Positions 33,104-44,017 of a DNA stretch of 64,000 nucleotides are shown one piece after another (within the stretch, counting starts at the first letter, position 1; each line of letters begins with the position of its first letter). The notes below the pieces were generated by a model, which saw nothing but the letters and a program-made list of their open reading frames with translations, did no database searches and was not told the DNA's origin. Both the position numbers and the translations under genes were made by a program. The DNA comes from Muricea muricata (taxonomy: Eukaryota > Cnidaria > Anthozoa > Malacalcyonacea > Plexauridae), in contig OY979730.1 of the NCBI GenBank assembly GCA_963855995.1, positions 9,277,300 to 9,341,299 on the forward strand, read 5' to 3'.

Positions 33104-34744
33104 ATGGCATTCAGCAGCGTAAGTATTCTTATTTATGGATTACGAAGTAGTTTAAATGTGTCTTTCAATTTCGAGTCGAAATTATGCACACACTTGAATA
33201 ACATATTTGCTCAATTTAACAGACAAATGGTACGCAAGAATACAACATTGAAACTTTCGCTGGTAAGAACCTCGTCCTGCGAAGCAATGTGCTCAAAGCT
33301 GACGGGAAAGCTTCCAACTACATGGATCCCGCAGGTATTTAAGGGCCTTTATAATTTTATTTACAGCTAATTCAAAAAAGGTTGTCTGTCAAAAATTTAA
33401 AATCTAAATTACAAAATCCAAAATACGAGAGCAAAATGTATCATGGGCTCACTTTATGACTTCTGGTTAACGTTATGGCTTACGAAGAGCGAAGTTTTGA
33501 ATAATAATATAGTCGTGATAGTTCTGTTTTTGTCATTTATTTTAACCTTGTTTTATTAGTAGAACTTATGTTGTGTCTCCTATTTTGGATTTTGTAATTT
33601 AGATTTTAGATTTTTGAAGGACAACCTTTTTTGAATTAGCTATATATAGATATCTTGAAAGTAATCATAATAAGTGTGATTGTTTGAGTACAAAATTAAC
33701 ATAAATTTACAAGTGTTAATTGACATGTTGAAAGAAGTCGGTCAATGTGCAAGGGAGATTATATGACATTTGATAACAGATGTGTTAGGGGTATCGTCTT
33801 CCGAATGACGTGAATATGGCAACTTTCAAATTAATAACGGCTTCTCGTCGGGTGGCTTGTTAGGAGTAAGATCGCAGGCAATAAAAATACCTCCATTAGG
33901 CTAACTATCGGTGGTTGCCAATATAAGCCCGGGTTCTTGTGGTCATAACTTAACTAAGTGATTTATAATAAACAGATTGGTATATTTCAAAGAAAGAACT
34001 AAGGGGCTGTTTGATTTTTAGTGACAGTGTTTATTCATTCCAAAACGTATGTAAAATTCATATGATCGCATGTGAAATTTATGCATTTTTGTCCTTTTAC
34101 AGCGCAATTCTACGTGGATGAAGGAGTGATCAGCGTAAATAGCAACGATTTGTTGTATCGTTTTCGACCAGTCACTCAGCCAAACAAATATCTTGGCGTA
34201 TCCGGAACAAATATCGTTTTAAAGGTAAATATTGGATAACACTGAACTGCCTTTTTTAACACCACAAAAAGTGGAATTGATTACAAAAGAAGTTGATTCT
34301 GTAAAACTCGAATATATGAAAATCACGTAGCTGTAGATTTAACTTCAGTTCAGGTATAACTGTTTCTACCCTGCATCCAAACCAATAATAATTGATATTT
34401 TTGTTCAGGACGTTCCAAACACGACAGTTCCAACCGACAGTTCCCATGACTTTGTGCTTCGCTCTGATCAGTCCTACAAGATGTTCTTGTACCGGTATTC
34501 TCCGGTAAATGTTCCGCTGTTCATGAGTACCGACAACAACGACGACGTCGTCCTGGCTCGTGATTCGGACAAAGCTTTGTTTCAACTCCGTCCGGTTCTA
34601 GGTACAACAACAAGCAACGCAGTTGCGCAATCAAATCCGCTGGATTACTTACCGGAATTTGATACTGCCTTCATCGAGATTGAAGAAGACTTGTTTCACG
34701 GGAAAATCATCGTTACTGAAAGAATAAGTGTTTCCGAGGAATAA
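33104..34744 (+). CDS. leaderless beta-trefoil protein A (interleukin-1-like), 4 exons
   Basis: Exons 33104-33118, 33223-33334, 34103-34224 and 34409-34744 join (GT-AG, phases 0,1,0) into 194 aa starting M-A-F-S-S. An in-frame TGA precedes the ATG. There is no signal peptide or membrane segment. Three internal repeats of ~42 residues fit a beta-trefoil: R1 (12-47) with KNLVLRSNVLKA, R2 (61-102) with NKYLGVSGTNIVLKD then HDFVLRSD, R3 (107-146) with PLFMSTDNNDDVVLARD then ALFQLRPV. Residues 119-132 (P-L-F-M-S-T, seven residues, L) nearly match the end of the interleukin-1 family signature P-x2-[FYLIV]-[LI]-[SCA]-T-x7-[LIVM]. Residues 147-194 form an acidic tail absent from paralogue B. Alternatives are FGF-like or another trefoil family; FGF core motifs are not evident. 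A secreted-cytokine or alarmin role is inference only. Confidence 0.8.
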
Positions 34745-35420
34745 CAACAGTTTTGTGCATCTCTTTGCCTAAGTTCAACCAAGTACCTAACAACAGGGAG
34801 GCAACAGTCTGAACAGATAAAATCTTCAAATTTCTTGAAGAGGTTAACTATTCTTTGGTAATGCAGACCTAAACCAACTCATAAAAAAATAATTGTTTTG
34901 ACGCCGTGTTTTCGCTCGCGACAAAAAACAGATAAGCTTTCTGACGACAATAATTTACTTGAAATCGATTCTAAAATGACTAGTGAAGAAATTATTGCGT
35001 GTAACGTGAGACAGAAACTTTTTAAACAATGAATAGGAAGCTGAATTTATTATGAATCTCCTGAAAAATTCTAGTTTAATACTTGTATAAGCACATTGCT
35101 ACCACATTGCAAAGGCCTTGGTTGAACTTCCTTCAGTAGACAAATACTGTAATGTTTATGAATTTTTAAATATTTATATATATATATATATAAGTTATTC
35201 TATATCAATTAATTTAAACCTATAAATACTTATTTATCGACATGTTGATTGTAATCAATAATTTCACCATTGTATGAAATTTTCAGTAATTTGTATCAAA
35301 TACGAAAAAGTAAGATTTTATTACAGATATTGTTGTATCCAATACACAATAGTGTAAATTATAAAATCAATTTCTATGCAATAGATATTTATTTAATAAC
35401 TTGTAATGATAATTTTACGA

Positions 35421-35426
35421 AATAAA
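35421..35426 (+). terminator. candidate poly(A) signal of trefoil gene A
   Basis: AATAAA (in ACGAAATAAAGGC) 677 nt after the stop, followed by a T-rich stretch. It is the first canonical hexamer downstream that sits before the LINE fragment. The 3' UTR is A+T-rich, with a (TA)n run at ~35,175. Confidence 0.45.
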
Positions 35427-35639
35427 GGCTTTTTTTCTTGAACTGCTGTTTGCACATAATACCTACTTTACAAATGTGAAACTTGTTTGACAGCTTTTAA
35501 GTTCAACTTTGTTGATCACTCCACTATCATTGTTTCTAAATTAAAATCGTTTGATATCATCCATGCTACTATTAAATGGATAACAAATTTTTTAGCAATA
35601 GGCAACAACGAGTCAAATTAGGAGAAGAGTGTTTTTCGG

Positions 35640-36357
35640 TGGGGGGGGGGGCGCTGGTGTTCCCCAGGAAACAAAACTTGGGCGTTATTAGCTCTTTGCT
35701 TTGATGATCAACGACCTTAATATATCCAGTATTAATGATGGAATCAAATTCGTACACGATCTTAGAATATCGGATTCTGTACCGAAATTTGCGTCAAGAG
35801 GTCAAGTCAGACTGAAGATTCATTTACAGAAATTCAGGATTGGTCTGAGTCGAATCATTTTCGGCTACATCAACTGAAAAAATGTAAGAACTGAGGATTG
35901 ACTTTAAAAAACACGAAAGTACTTTCCCTCCAATTCAAGTAAATGGAAAGTCTCTCGAAGTTGTAGGGAAAGCAAAGTTACTTGCTCTTACAGTCACATT
36001 AACCTGAAGTGGAATAAACAGGTCAGTGATATTATCTCTGAATGCTCCAAACGGATATACCTCTTGGCACAATCGAAACTTGCTAAAGTACCTGATAAGG
36101 GAATCGTAAACTTCTATACAACTTGTACCCGCCCTATTTTGGAATATTCATCGACAGTGTTTCGTTGTTCCTCACCTAAATACCTCAGTGAGGAAATAGA
36201 ACGAGTACAAAAGCGGGCTCTTCGAATTATATGTACTTATCCATGCACACATTACAATGAAGCCTTGCTTGAAAGTGGTCTGGAAACATTACACCCAAGA
36301 AGGCATGCGGCGTGTGTGAAACTTTTTAATCTGATTGATGACCCCGAACAATAGACT
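35640..36357 (+). pseudogene. degenerate LINE (CR1/L2-type) reverse-transcriptase fragment
   Basis: Starts after an 11-nt G run with a G-V-P-Q-E-T-K-L-G-like block (RT motif of 'GVPQGTxLGP' type), then INDL and a degraded catalytic box F-V-H-D at 35,749-35,760 in place of YVDD/FADD. The final part (36,064-36,354, 96 codons, open) is a typical non-LTR 'thumb' segment: TRPILEYSSTVFRC, then EEIERVQKRALRI, ending near RRHAACVKLF. Stops and frameshifts separate the blocks, so it is dead. It lies between the two convergent trefoil genes. Confidence 0.8.
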
Positions 36358-39309
36358 TGATGAGTTTGTTCCTAGATGAAGCTCTCTTTTAAATTTTACA
36401 ATCTTAATTCGCCAGAAGGAAAACTTTCGAGTTCCAAAGTTCTCCACAAATAGTTTTAGAAATTCTTTTATAGTTAGTAGTTGTCTTGATGAACAATATT
36501 AGTTGGTCGTTGTGTTATTTTCTGCCATGTTTCATTAAACAAATCTCTACCGTTGTTCGTCAGTATGTTTTCTAATTTATGCTTGTAATGATGGCTCTTA
36601 TTTGTTTTACTTGGCTAAATGCAAAGATCCTCAGAGATATGAAAAACTAGATTCATATTAAGATTAATATGAATCTAGTTTTAAATGCTAACAATTCAGT
36701 ATTTTTACTGTAAATTAGTGGATTATTATATGTCTATCTATCTACTAGTATTCAAAACACGATCAGGAGTGTTTTATTAAGCTTATAGCTTTGTGTTGCA
36801 TGGTTCTTTTAACAATAAGAAATCAACGCTTTTGTGATTTAGTTCGCTTTAATAATTGTAAAAAAATAACTTTTGATATCAGAACGATTCTATATCCTAC
36901 TTGTTTTTTTACGTTTTTGCTACGTTCTCTTTTGTTCTTCCGCGCCCGCGGTCTACACTGTTTTCTGCAACACTTCATGTAACACTTATCTAGTTACATT
37001 TGCACCTGATAAAACATCTTACGCGAGTGTTTTAAATAGCTTCAAAAACGCCCAGAAACGTAATAAGTCAAATCTTTATATTAGAATCCTTGTATGAAAA
37101 TCTTTAGCAGGTATAATTAATACGAGTCGGCTGAGATGTGTAATGATTCTCTAGATTTAGAGAAATGATTTTTTGTTTATATTTGACTTGTTGACACTTC
37201 CCTAAGAGTCCTTTCAGTGACGTTCGTTTAATAAAGCTATTAATAATTAACAAATTTATGATATGGATGCTTTTATAAAAAGAAGTACTGAAATATTTGT
37301 AAAAAAATAATTAAATAGCAATTAGGTGGCCCTTAAAATTATGTACTATGAGATAAATTCATGTAAGCAATAAGTCAATACGTTATTCTGTACAAAAATA
37401 ACACTGGCTCGTGAATCTTTTTGTTATTTTATTGACTACTACCATAATACTACGTGGAACCTAGAATATCCAGATCAAAAGTATCCATGATGAAGATAAA
37501 GACAATTTTTCAGGTTACTAGCACAACTTAAAACACACGCCTTAATGCCACGCTTGTATGAACTGCATGGTAACCTGTATTTCTACAGCTTCTTTATGAA
37601 GGAAAAACCAGAATTAGCTGAGAAAATGATATTAAAACTGCTTACGACTTTTGTGCGCTGCATATGGGTAAATTTCCACCATCTTGGCCAAGGCCGTAGG
37701 AAGATACAAAAAGTTAGGGGGGCTCTTCGAGCGCTGAAGACACAAGTGCTGCTAGGGGGTCCGGGGACACCCCCGTCCCAGAATTTTTTCAATTTTTAGC
37801 ACGCTCAAACATGTTTTTCTGCACTTTTGAGGTTAGTTTTACCATAATCATTGGATTAAGACATGCGTAAGACTGTAAACCGTTAAAAACGTGTATTTAC
37901 TTCGAGACTCAAAGATCATTTTTAGGGGGGGGGGGGCTCTTTTTGCAACTCTGCACTCAAGCAGCGCACCATTTATCGTTCACGGTTTTCTTCTGATAAA
38001 AAACTAATCAGGTTCAGGTTGTTAATTGGTTAGTTTGTTTTGAGATTTGGACTTTAGGTTAAATGGGACAAGGGACGAAGTTGACAATAAGTCCTCTTTT
38101 ATGCAGCTAAGAAGTATTTGATACACAAATGCAGAAAAGCATAGCGTTTTCTGTAGCGTTTTTTTGATGAGTGGGAACGACCAATATGGCCGCCGCCTAT
38201 TGTTATGAGGGGTACCGCTGAAATTTTTGCTTCACTTTTTGATATACAGATGCGCTATTTAATGTATATGAGATATCTATGGGTACACGCAATATTTTGA
38301 TATTGTTAAGCAGCGAGCAGTATGAAATGGAAACTTGTGTATCTATACTTGCTGTTTTAAAACATGCATTGAAATGAATTAAAGCATTTCGGTCAACTTT
38401 TTAACATTACTTATTAATTATTTTAAGTGTTTTTAAGGCTAACTTCACATGTTAACACGGTTGATATGCTTTAGAATTTTCCAAGATGGCGGATAGTTCA
38501 TATTTTTTTGTGTTTGTGCACACTGAGCGTTTTCGCAATAGTTAAAGTGAAAAAAAAATCCGCACACAAATTTTTTTACAGAGATCAGGTTTATCTTGGT
38601 CTTCCTTGAAATATGGCTTGCAGTTATAGGACGCTTTTTGAAATATTTCAAAATGAAAGGCTAATTTTTTCCAATAGTATATAATTATATATAGTTGCAT
38701 GGATGAACTCCATGGATGCATATACCATTGAAATTAAACCTCAAATCAACCACTCATTTTCTCTTTAAAGTTTAATATATTATCATCCTGAATTTGTATG
38801 CTTATCTATGAGCCGATCCGAATGTTGAAACTTGATAAAATTACTGACCCTATAACCGTGATAATCCCAATAATTTATTGGACGCAGTAATCTGGTAATG
38901 ATCTTACTGGGTTACCACGTTCAGATTGGGTGTATCTGTGCATTGATATCTTGAAAAAATAAATTGTATACAATTTTCTAATTCAAATTTCCTTTTCAAT
39001 TTCCTTAATCAAATTAGTCTAATTCAATATTTCATTGCTAATCCCATAGGTGAATATTTAACTTCTGCTATACTGGAATTTAAAGTAACTCTAAGTGTCA
39101 TCATAAAAATCAAATTACAAATAAGTCATATACAAAGCGAAAACGTTTTAAAATTCCTAAACTGATTCAAGATATATTTTGTTAAAACTAAACCAGTTTA
39201 AAGTTTTTTAGTTTTGTCTTAAATGCATTTTCTTTTTACCATATATTTGTTAAAATAACCATTTTTTTGTTTTTTCACCGGTAAAATATCGGTGAAATAA
39301 AATGCATCC
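36358..39309. other. gene-free stretch between the trefoil genes
   Basis: No supported exon. Around 37,690-37,935 is a G-rich repeat of the kind GGGGGGCTCTTCGAGCGCTG...GGGGTCCGGGGACACCCCCG, followed by a 13-nt G run at ~37,925. The 36,640-36,680 stretch holds a short palindrome (AACTAGATTCATATTAAG / CTTAATATGAATCTAGTT type). Confidence 0.4.
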
Positions 39310-39317
39310 GAGACAAC

Positions 39318-39568
39318 CATAGATATTAGAAAGGGAAATGGATTGGCAACGCTATTCAATACTATACACGATCTTCGGCTCAGTTATTTTGAATAAACCG
39401 GAAACAAACATTGCACAACTCGCTATGGTAATTATGCGCATAAACAAAATTGAGTTCATGAGCGTAATTACCATACAAGTTGGGCAATGTTTGCTTCCGA
39501 TGTGCTCAACTGAAGATAAAATATAGATAGAGTTGCCAGCCAATCCATTCCTTTTTCTGATATCTATG
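39318..39568. mobile_element. hAT-type foldback MITE just 3' of trefoil gene B
   Basis: Ends CATAGATATTAG and CTGATATCTATG. The arms continue through GGAAATGGATTGGCAACG / GTTGCCAGCCAATCCATTCC and TTATGCGCATAA-like inner arms. The word AGACAAC directly precedes the left end and directly follows the right end, a 7-bp direct repeat. The ends resemble those of the element at 29,998 (CATAGAGAT). It lies ~110 bp beyond the stop codon of gene B and may supply part of its 3' flank. Confidence 0.7.
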
Positions 39569-39680
39569 AGACAACTAGTTAATTTTTTACATAGTACACT
39601 TATTAAAGGATACTCTGTACATATACATTACAATCCTGTACAATATTTATATCATCTGGTCCTGCATAAAAATGCCCGCG

Positions 39681-42600
39681 CTACTCTTCAGCCAGCAGCA
39701 TTCTTCTAACAGAAGGATCTATGAGCAGCAATGAAAACCACGATGCTACTTCGAGGTTTTCTGTCGGAGTGGCGACAAGTTTTCCGTCATTTTCGCAAAA
39801 CACGAAATACTTATTACCATCCTCCGACCTCACGTGGAAGCGTTGCCAATATATATGTGTAGTGGTATAGTAAAATGACCTCTCCCACTCCATGCACTCG
39901 TTTTCCGCCTAAAATGAAAACAAAATTTGAATATTGTGCTTTTATTATATAAAGTACAGTGCTTTATAAGGGTTTCGGGCACTGATAAAACTGATAATCT
40001 CATATATGAGATTATTTATGATAATTTCACATGTGAAAATTGAAAATTATCGCTTTTCAAACAATCACCAATCATAGCTTCTGGACATTTTATATTGGTG
40101 GAAAACGTGTAGTTTATATAATAAACAGAAAAATACATGGGCGCTTGGAAATACCAGATTTATTTCTCGTGTTGAACATGATATTTCCCACTCGTTCACT
40201 GCGCTCACTCGTGAGATATCATGTTCAATACTCGAAATAAATCTGGTATTCCCGCGCACCCATGTATTATTCTCTATTTATAGCTTTAAAAAACTTTGAT
40301 ATCTCGTTAGAGTGTTCTACTTTATTGACCCAATGTTACCACATAACCGTAGATAAACTTTATTTATTTATTTATCGATTTACTAAATAGCCTACTGATG
40401 CATGACCCGTACCTAATCGACAACCTCTGGATCCGTGAGATTTGTCATGTCCATGCGTGCATGTATTACAGCATGCTAATCGTGTGTTAAACTTTCAAGA
40501 ATGCGTTAAAAATAGTAAACGTGAGTGTCCCTCATTAGAGGATCATCAATGTCTTATTGATCCACAGGAGTAAACCTAAACTGAACTAACATAACTAGCA
40601 CTGTATTTTTATTGGACAGTTCTAAAGAGTTGTTGACCCATCTTCACCATATATATTACTAACTTTGTCTATGTTTGCTTTGCTGATGTAAATGAACCGA
40701 AATATGTAATACTAACCTTTAAAGCAAGCTGACCATTCACAACAGCAACATATAGTTCAGGCTCAGCCAGTGGTTTTAATTGATATCGCCCATTACCTCT
40801 AGTGTCTGGCACATTTACCACGTAGAAATATACTGAAAATATAAAAATGTATTAGAACCAATTCCATATGCATGTTAATTTATTATTTATGACATATATA
40901 CAATATCAGTGATTTCATCATTAAGGTTTGCACCACAGGTTAATTGCACTTGAAAAAGGAATCCACGCCTTTTGAGTGAGCACGCACAAACGATCGTGAA
41001 TGGCCAATTTAATTATGGAAATAATTGGAAAGAATTTTCACTATATTGGCTTTCACACCGGAATTGTCCGAAAAATGACCTGCGAAAATCGCGATATTAA
41101 ACTCTCTTGGGCTTCGTTTTAGAATTCAATTGCTACAGCTTTGATAAAGTTTTGGCTTGATTTAGCTCAGCCGTTGATGTAATAGCAACAGTGCTGCAAG
41201 TGCAACACACCATGGTCAAAGTCGACTGCATGCAGTAACGATAACTAGAGGTAATTGTGTATGATAATGATACGGATGCTGTAATGGATACGCAGGGATC
41301 TGCTGAAAATAGTTATAAAATCGTAATTGTCTAGGGTGGGGTTTAGGGCGTTGGGAGTGGTGCAACAATTTCAACTAGATTGTCAAAAACCATTCCATCA
41401 CATTACGTAATGCCAGTATGCTATAGTATTGTATTCCTACGATTCCTCTCATCTGTTACCGATGGAAGAATATCAATAGACAATTAATATTGAAAACGCA
41501 GTCGATCCCAATACAATACGGAGTTGCATTTTCTTTACCGAACTAAAAAGACGCTTGAAATTATTTAAATCGAATGCACTCTGTTATTCGTTCTGGTAAA
41601 CGGCCATGCGCTACGAATTAGCTTCAATAAAACCCTTCACAATGACAGGGTTTTTTTGGAAACAACAGGGCAAAGTACTGAAATGTTTCCAAAAGTAATG
41701 CCTATAAGTCTTGTTAAAGTGCTTATCATCTCATATTGTCAAAAAAAGATACAAATGTATATTTTCTCCGAGTCGTTCATATACGCCTTTAAATAAAATT
41801 ATCGTGTAAACTAATATTTTTTGTTTAGATTATCTGTATATAGTTAGCGCTTTTATTTAGACACACAAGTAATAGGCGTTGATATCTCAGTTATTTTAAA
41901 AGTTTGTATAAAAATTTGTAAAATCTCTGAGTGTCAAAAACGTGTAATTATGAAATGACTTGTGAGCTTATTCCGGAAGTATTTTCACTTTGTGCTATCG
42001 AGAAACCCGACACACATTTGCAAAAGAATGCAGCCATTCAAATATTTTAAATTTTTAACTAATTTTTACCGTTTCGGTCCTCGATCGCCCCATGCTTTCC
42101 TGTTGCAGCTAATGTCTCATCATTGAGATACAGGAATTTTTCCTCCGAAGCTGACTCGATTGTGTAGATAAGTTGTTTCTAAAAAAATCGATAAATCGTC
42201 ATGTTCAAAAGCTGGAAGTTAATTAAACTTATTTCAAACTTTTGCAAACATAGCCAGTGATGGAATGAAAATATAGTAAATTATAATTTAGTAAATTATA
42301 AATATAGTAAATTATAGTATAGTAAATTAGAATTAAAAAACTTTCAAGGAGCATCATGAGATATGTACTGGACAATCATCGTTTAATTAGCTTATTTATA
42401 ATTGTTAATTATTTCAAGGTCTGATTTAGGTAATCTGTGCTTCGAAATAAGCAAATGAATATCTGAGGGGCTGATTACATGATCCCGCTTACCTGGGATA
42501 AAATCAAGCGTAATTAATTGTTAATTATTTCAAGGTCTGATTTGGGTAATCTGTGCTTCGAAATAAGCAAATGAATATCTGAGGGGCTATTACATGATCC

Positions 42601-43387
42601 CGCTTACTTGGGATAAAATAAACGTAAAATGATCTCGAGGTAAAGTCATTTTATGAATTACGAAACAACCAAAGTTAGAATGCCTAATTCAGTATTGATT
42701 ATTATAAAAAGATACAGTACATTTTACAAAAATTTTTGCCAAACACTATTTTATTCATTTCATATTTCGGCAAAACAAAATCTCGAGGAATTAAAATATT
42801 TTTTATATCATAAATTATGACTTATTTCAATAACTCAAAATCAGTTTACGCTTCATTTAATCCCGGGTAAGTGAGATCACCTAATCAGCCCCTAATTGTC
42901 AGGCGTTGAGATACGAATTGAGAAGGATTTACATTGTTAACACCAACTATATTGGACCACCACGTTTAAAATATCTTTTTCATGTAGTTCAGACATAAAC
43001 CGCGACAGCTAATTGTAACATACTACCTACACTGGACCATCACGTTTGAGGTATCTTTTTCAGGTAGTTCAGACACATGCAAACCAAAACAGCTTATTGT
43101 AAAATATTATCCACACTGGACCACCACGTTTAAAATATCTTTTTCAGGTAGTTCAGACACAAACTTCGACAGCTTATTGAAGAATACTACCTACACTGGA
43201 CCACCACGTTTGAAATATCTTTTTCAGGTAGTTCAGACACAAACCACGACAGCTTATTGTAGAATACTACCTGCACTGGACCGCCACGTTTGAGAACCGA
43301 CAACTATGCGCCACAATTTTACTTTTAATTTCAGTATGTACTTTTACGACGATAAAAAGCTGTGCTTACCTCGCTTGTAAAGGACAT
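39681..43387 (-). CDS. leaderless beta-trefoil protein B (interleukin-1-like), 4 exons
   Basis: On the minus strand the exons are 43387-43370, 42178-42070, 40832-40717 and 39908-39681 (GT-AG, phases 0,1,0), giving 156 aa starting M-S-F-T-S-E with an in-frame TAA just upstream of the ATG. No signal peptide or membrane segment is present. Three trefoil repeats: R1 (9-50) EKFLYLNDETLAAT...VYFYVVNV; R2 (58-98) ELYVAVVNGQLALK...SFYYTTT; R3 (101-144) RFHVRSEDGNKYFVFCENDG then KLVATPTENLEVASWFSLLL. R3 resembles the region of IL-1 proteins that reads F-x-F-x-R-S with a following exposed strand and S/T. Intron positions and phases equal those of protein A, so the two are paralogues arranged tail to tail. 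Family assignment (IL-1 rather than FGF or fascin-type trefoil) is inference; function in release or signalling is unknown. Confidence 0.82.
40120..40272. mobile_element. hairpin MITE in intron 3 of trefoil gene B
   Basis: AAATACATGGGCGCTTGGAA at the left pairs with TCCCGCGCACCCATGTATTA at the right. The inner arms are ATACCAGATTTATTTC / GAAATAAATCTGGTAT and GAACATGATAT / ATATCATGTTC around the centre CACTCGTTCACTGCGCTCACTCGTG. Related sequence (CTCACTGCGCTCC) is at ~46,435. Confidence 0.7.
40530..40650 (+). repeat. single copy of the ~115-bp GGATCATCTCTTATTGATCC repeat
   Basis: GAGGATCATCAATGTCTTATTGATCCA, then TAAACCTAAACTGAACTAAC and GGACAGTTCTAAAGAGTTG match the unit of the arrays at 51.1-52.9 kb. 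It lies in intron 3 of trefoil gene B. Confidence 0.6.
42403..42895. mobile_element. foldback element with an internal ~116-bp tandem duplication (intron 1 of trefoil gene B)
   Basis: The block GTTAATTATTTCAAGGTCTG ... GATCCCGCTTACCTGGGAT is present twice in tandem (about 42,403 and 42,519). Near 42,850-42,892 the sequence TCCCGGGTAAGTGAGATCAC ... AATCAGCCCC is its inverted end. It is therefore a TIR element that gained a terminal duplication. Just upstream (42,275-42,335) is a short TATAGTAAATTA tandem repeat. Confidence 0.6.
42940..43300 (+). repeat. ~81-bp tandem repeat, 4+ copies (intron 1 of trefoil gene B)
   Basis: Unit: ACTGGACCACCACGTTTGAA, then ATATCTTTTTCAGGTAGTTC, then AGACACAAACCACGACAGCT and TATTGTAGAATACTACCTAC. 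Starts at ~42,954, 43,034, 43,118, 43,198 and 43,278 (last incomplete). It ends ~70 bp inside intron 1 from exon 1 of gene B. Confidence 0.85.
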
Positions 43388-43900
43388 CTCTTACGATTCA
43401 AAGTGCTTCTTCTCTCGTACTGTTACTAACTTGATGTTGTATTTATCGGTTGTTCACTTGTTCTATGTGAGTGAAATAGCGCACGCTGCTTTATGAATAG
43501 CGCTCCAAGCGTGGGCGTAGATGATTTCATTCGCTCATTATTAAGTCCGCCTCGCATGAAGTCGTGCCACGCCAAGATTTCCTGCATCGCAACCACACAG
43601 ACAGGATGTGCCAAACAAGGAGCTTCCTGCCTAATGAACATTTTCGGTTAGCTAAAAATGGTACTACCTTTTCAAATGAGGTCATTGACATCGAGTCCTT
43701 CCTTTTCAAGTGTATTGTTTTTAATGTTTTATACGAGCTGATCGAAACACTTGCACACATCGAAGCTTGCAAAGTGATTGATAGCCATATATGACAGTAA
43801 TGCGGTGGTTTAGTTAAAAGTATATGGTTTATAAACTGCTATTATTAATAGTTACCTTGTCAAAAAGTCACAATGAAGCCAGTTGATCCAATATATAAGA
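43388..43900. other. 5' flank of trefoil gene B
   Basis: Probable promoter region on the minus strand. A weak ATAAATA word lies ~50 nt upstream of the ATG (+ strand ~43,439-43,447). Short ORFs on both strands overlap each other and show no domain. Confidence 0.3.
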
Positions 43901-44017
43901 ATCGAACTCACGACCTTGATGTTGCTTGTGTCACGCTCTAACATCCGAGCTACGCGGTCTAAATGGTAGAACTTGACGCTAGTAACATCAAGGTCGTGAG
44001 TTCGATTCTCACCGCGG
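43899..44017. repeat. tRNA-like sequences in inverted arrangement (SINE-type heads)
   Basis: On the + strand 43,952-44,017 ends with AAGGTCGTGAG, TTCGATT and CTCAC, a perfect T-arm with box B, followed by ACCGCG, which pairs with CGCGGT at 43,953-43,958. On the minus strand 43,957-43,899 reads CGTAGCTCGGATGTTAGAGC (box A/D-arm) and again AACATCAAGGTCGTGAGTTC. The anticodon arms do not form a standard 7-nt loop, so these look like tRNA-derived SINE parts and not functional tRNAs. Confidence 0.55.

Noticed and set aside
42940-43300. CRISPR-like direct repeats
   Set aside because: The ~81-bp units are contiguous satellites without unique spacers in a eukaryotic intron; there are no cas genes.
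33104-43387. FGF assignment for the trefoil genes
   Set aside because: FGF core motifs (for example the G-x-L-Y-C-R-like strand and heparin-binding basic patch) are not seen, and the gene has four coding exons with phases 0,1,0; kept as an alternative only.
43952-44017. Functional tRNA gene
   Set aside because: T-arm and acceptor stem pair well but the anticodon arm has an over-long loop and the D-arm is incomplete.
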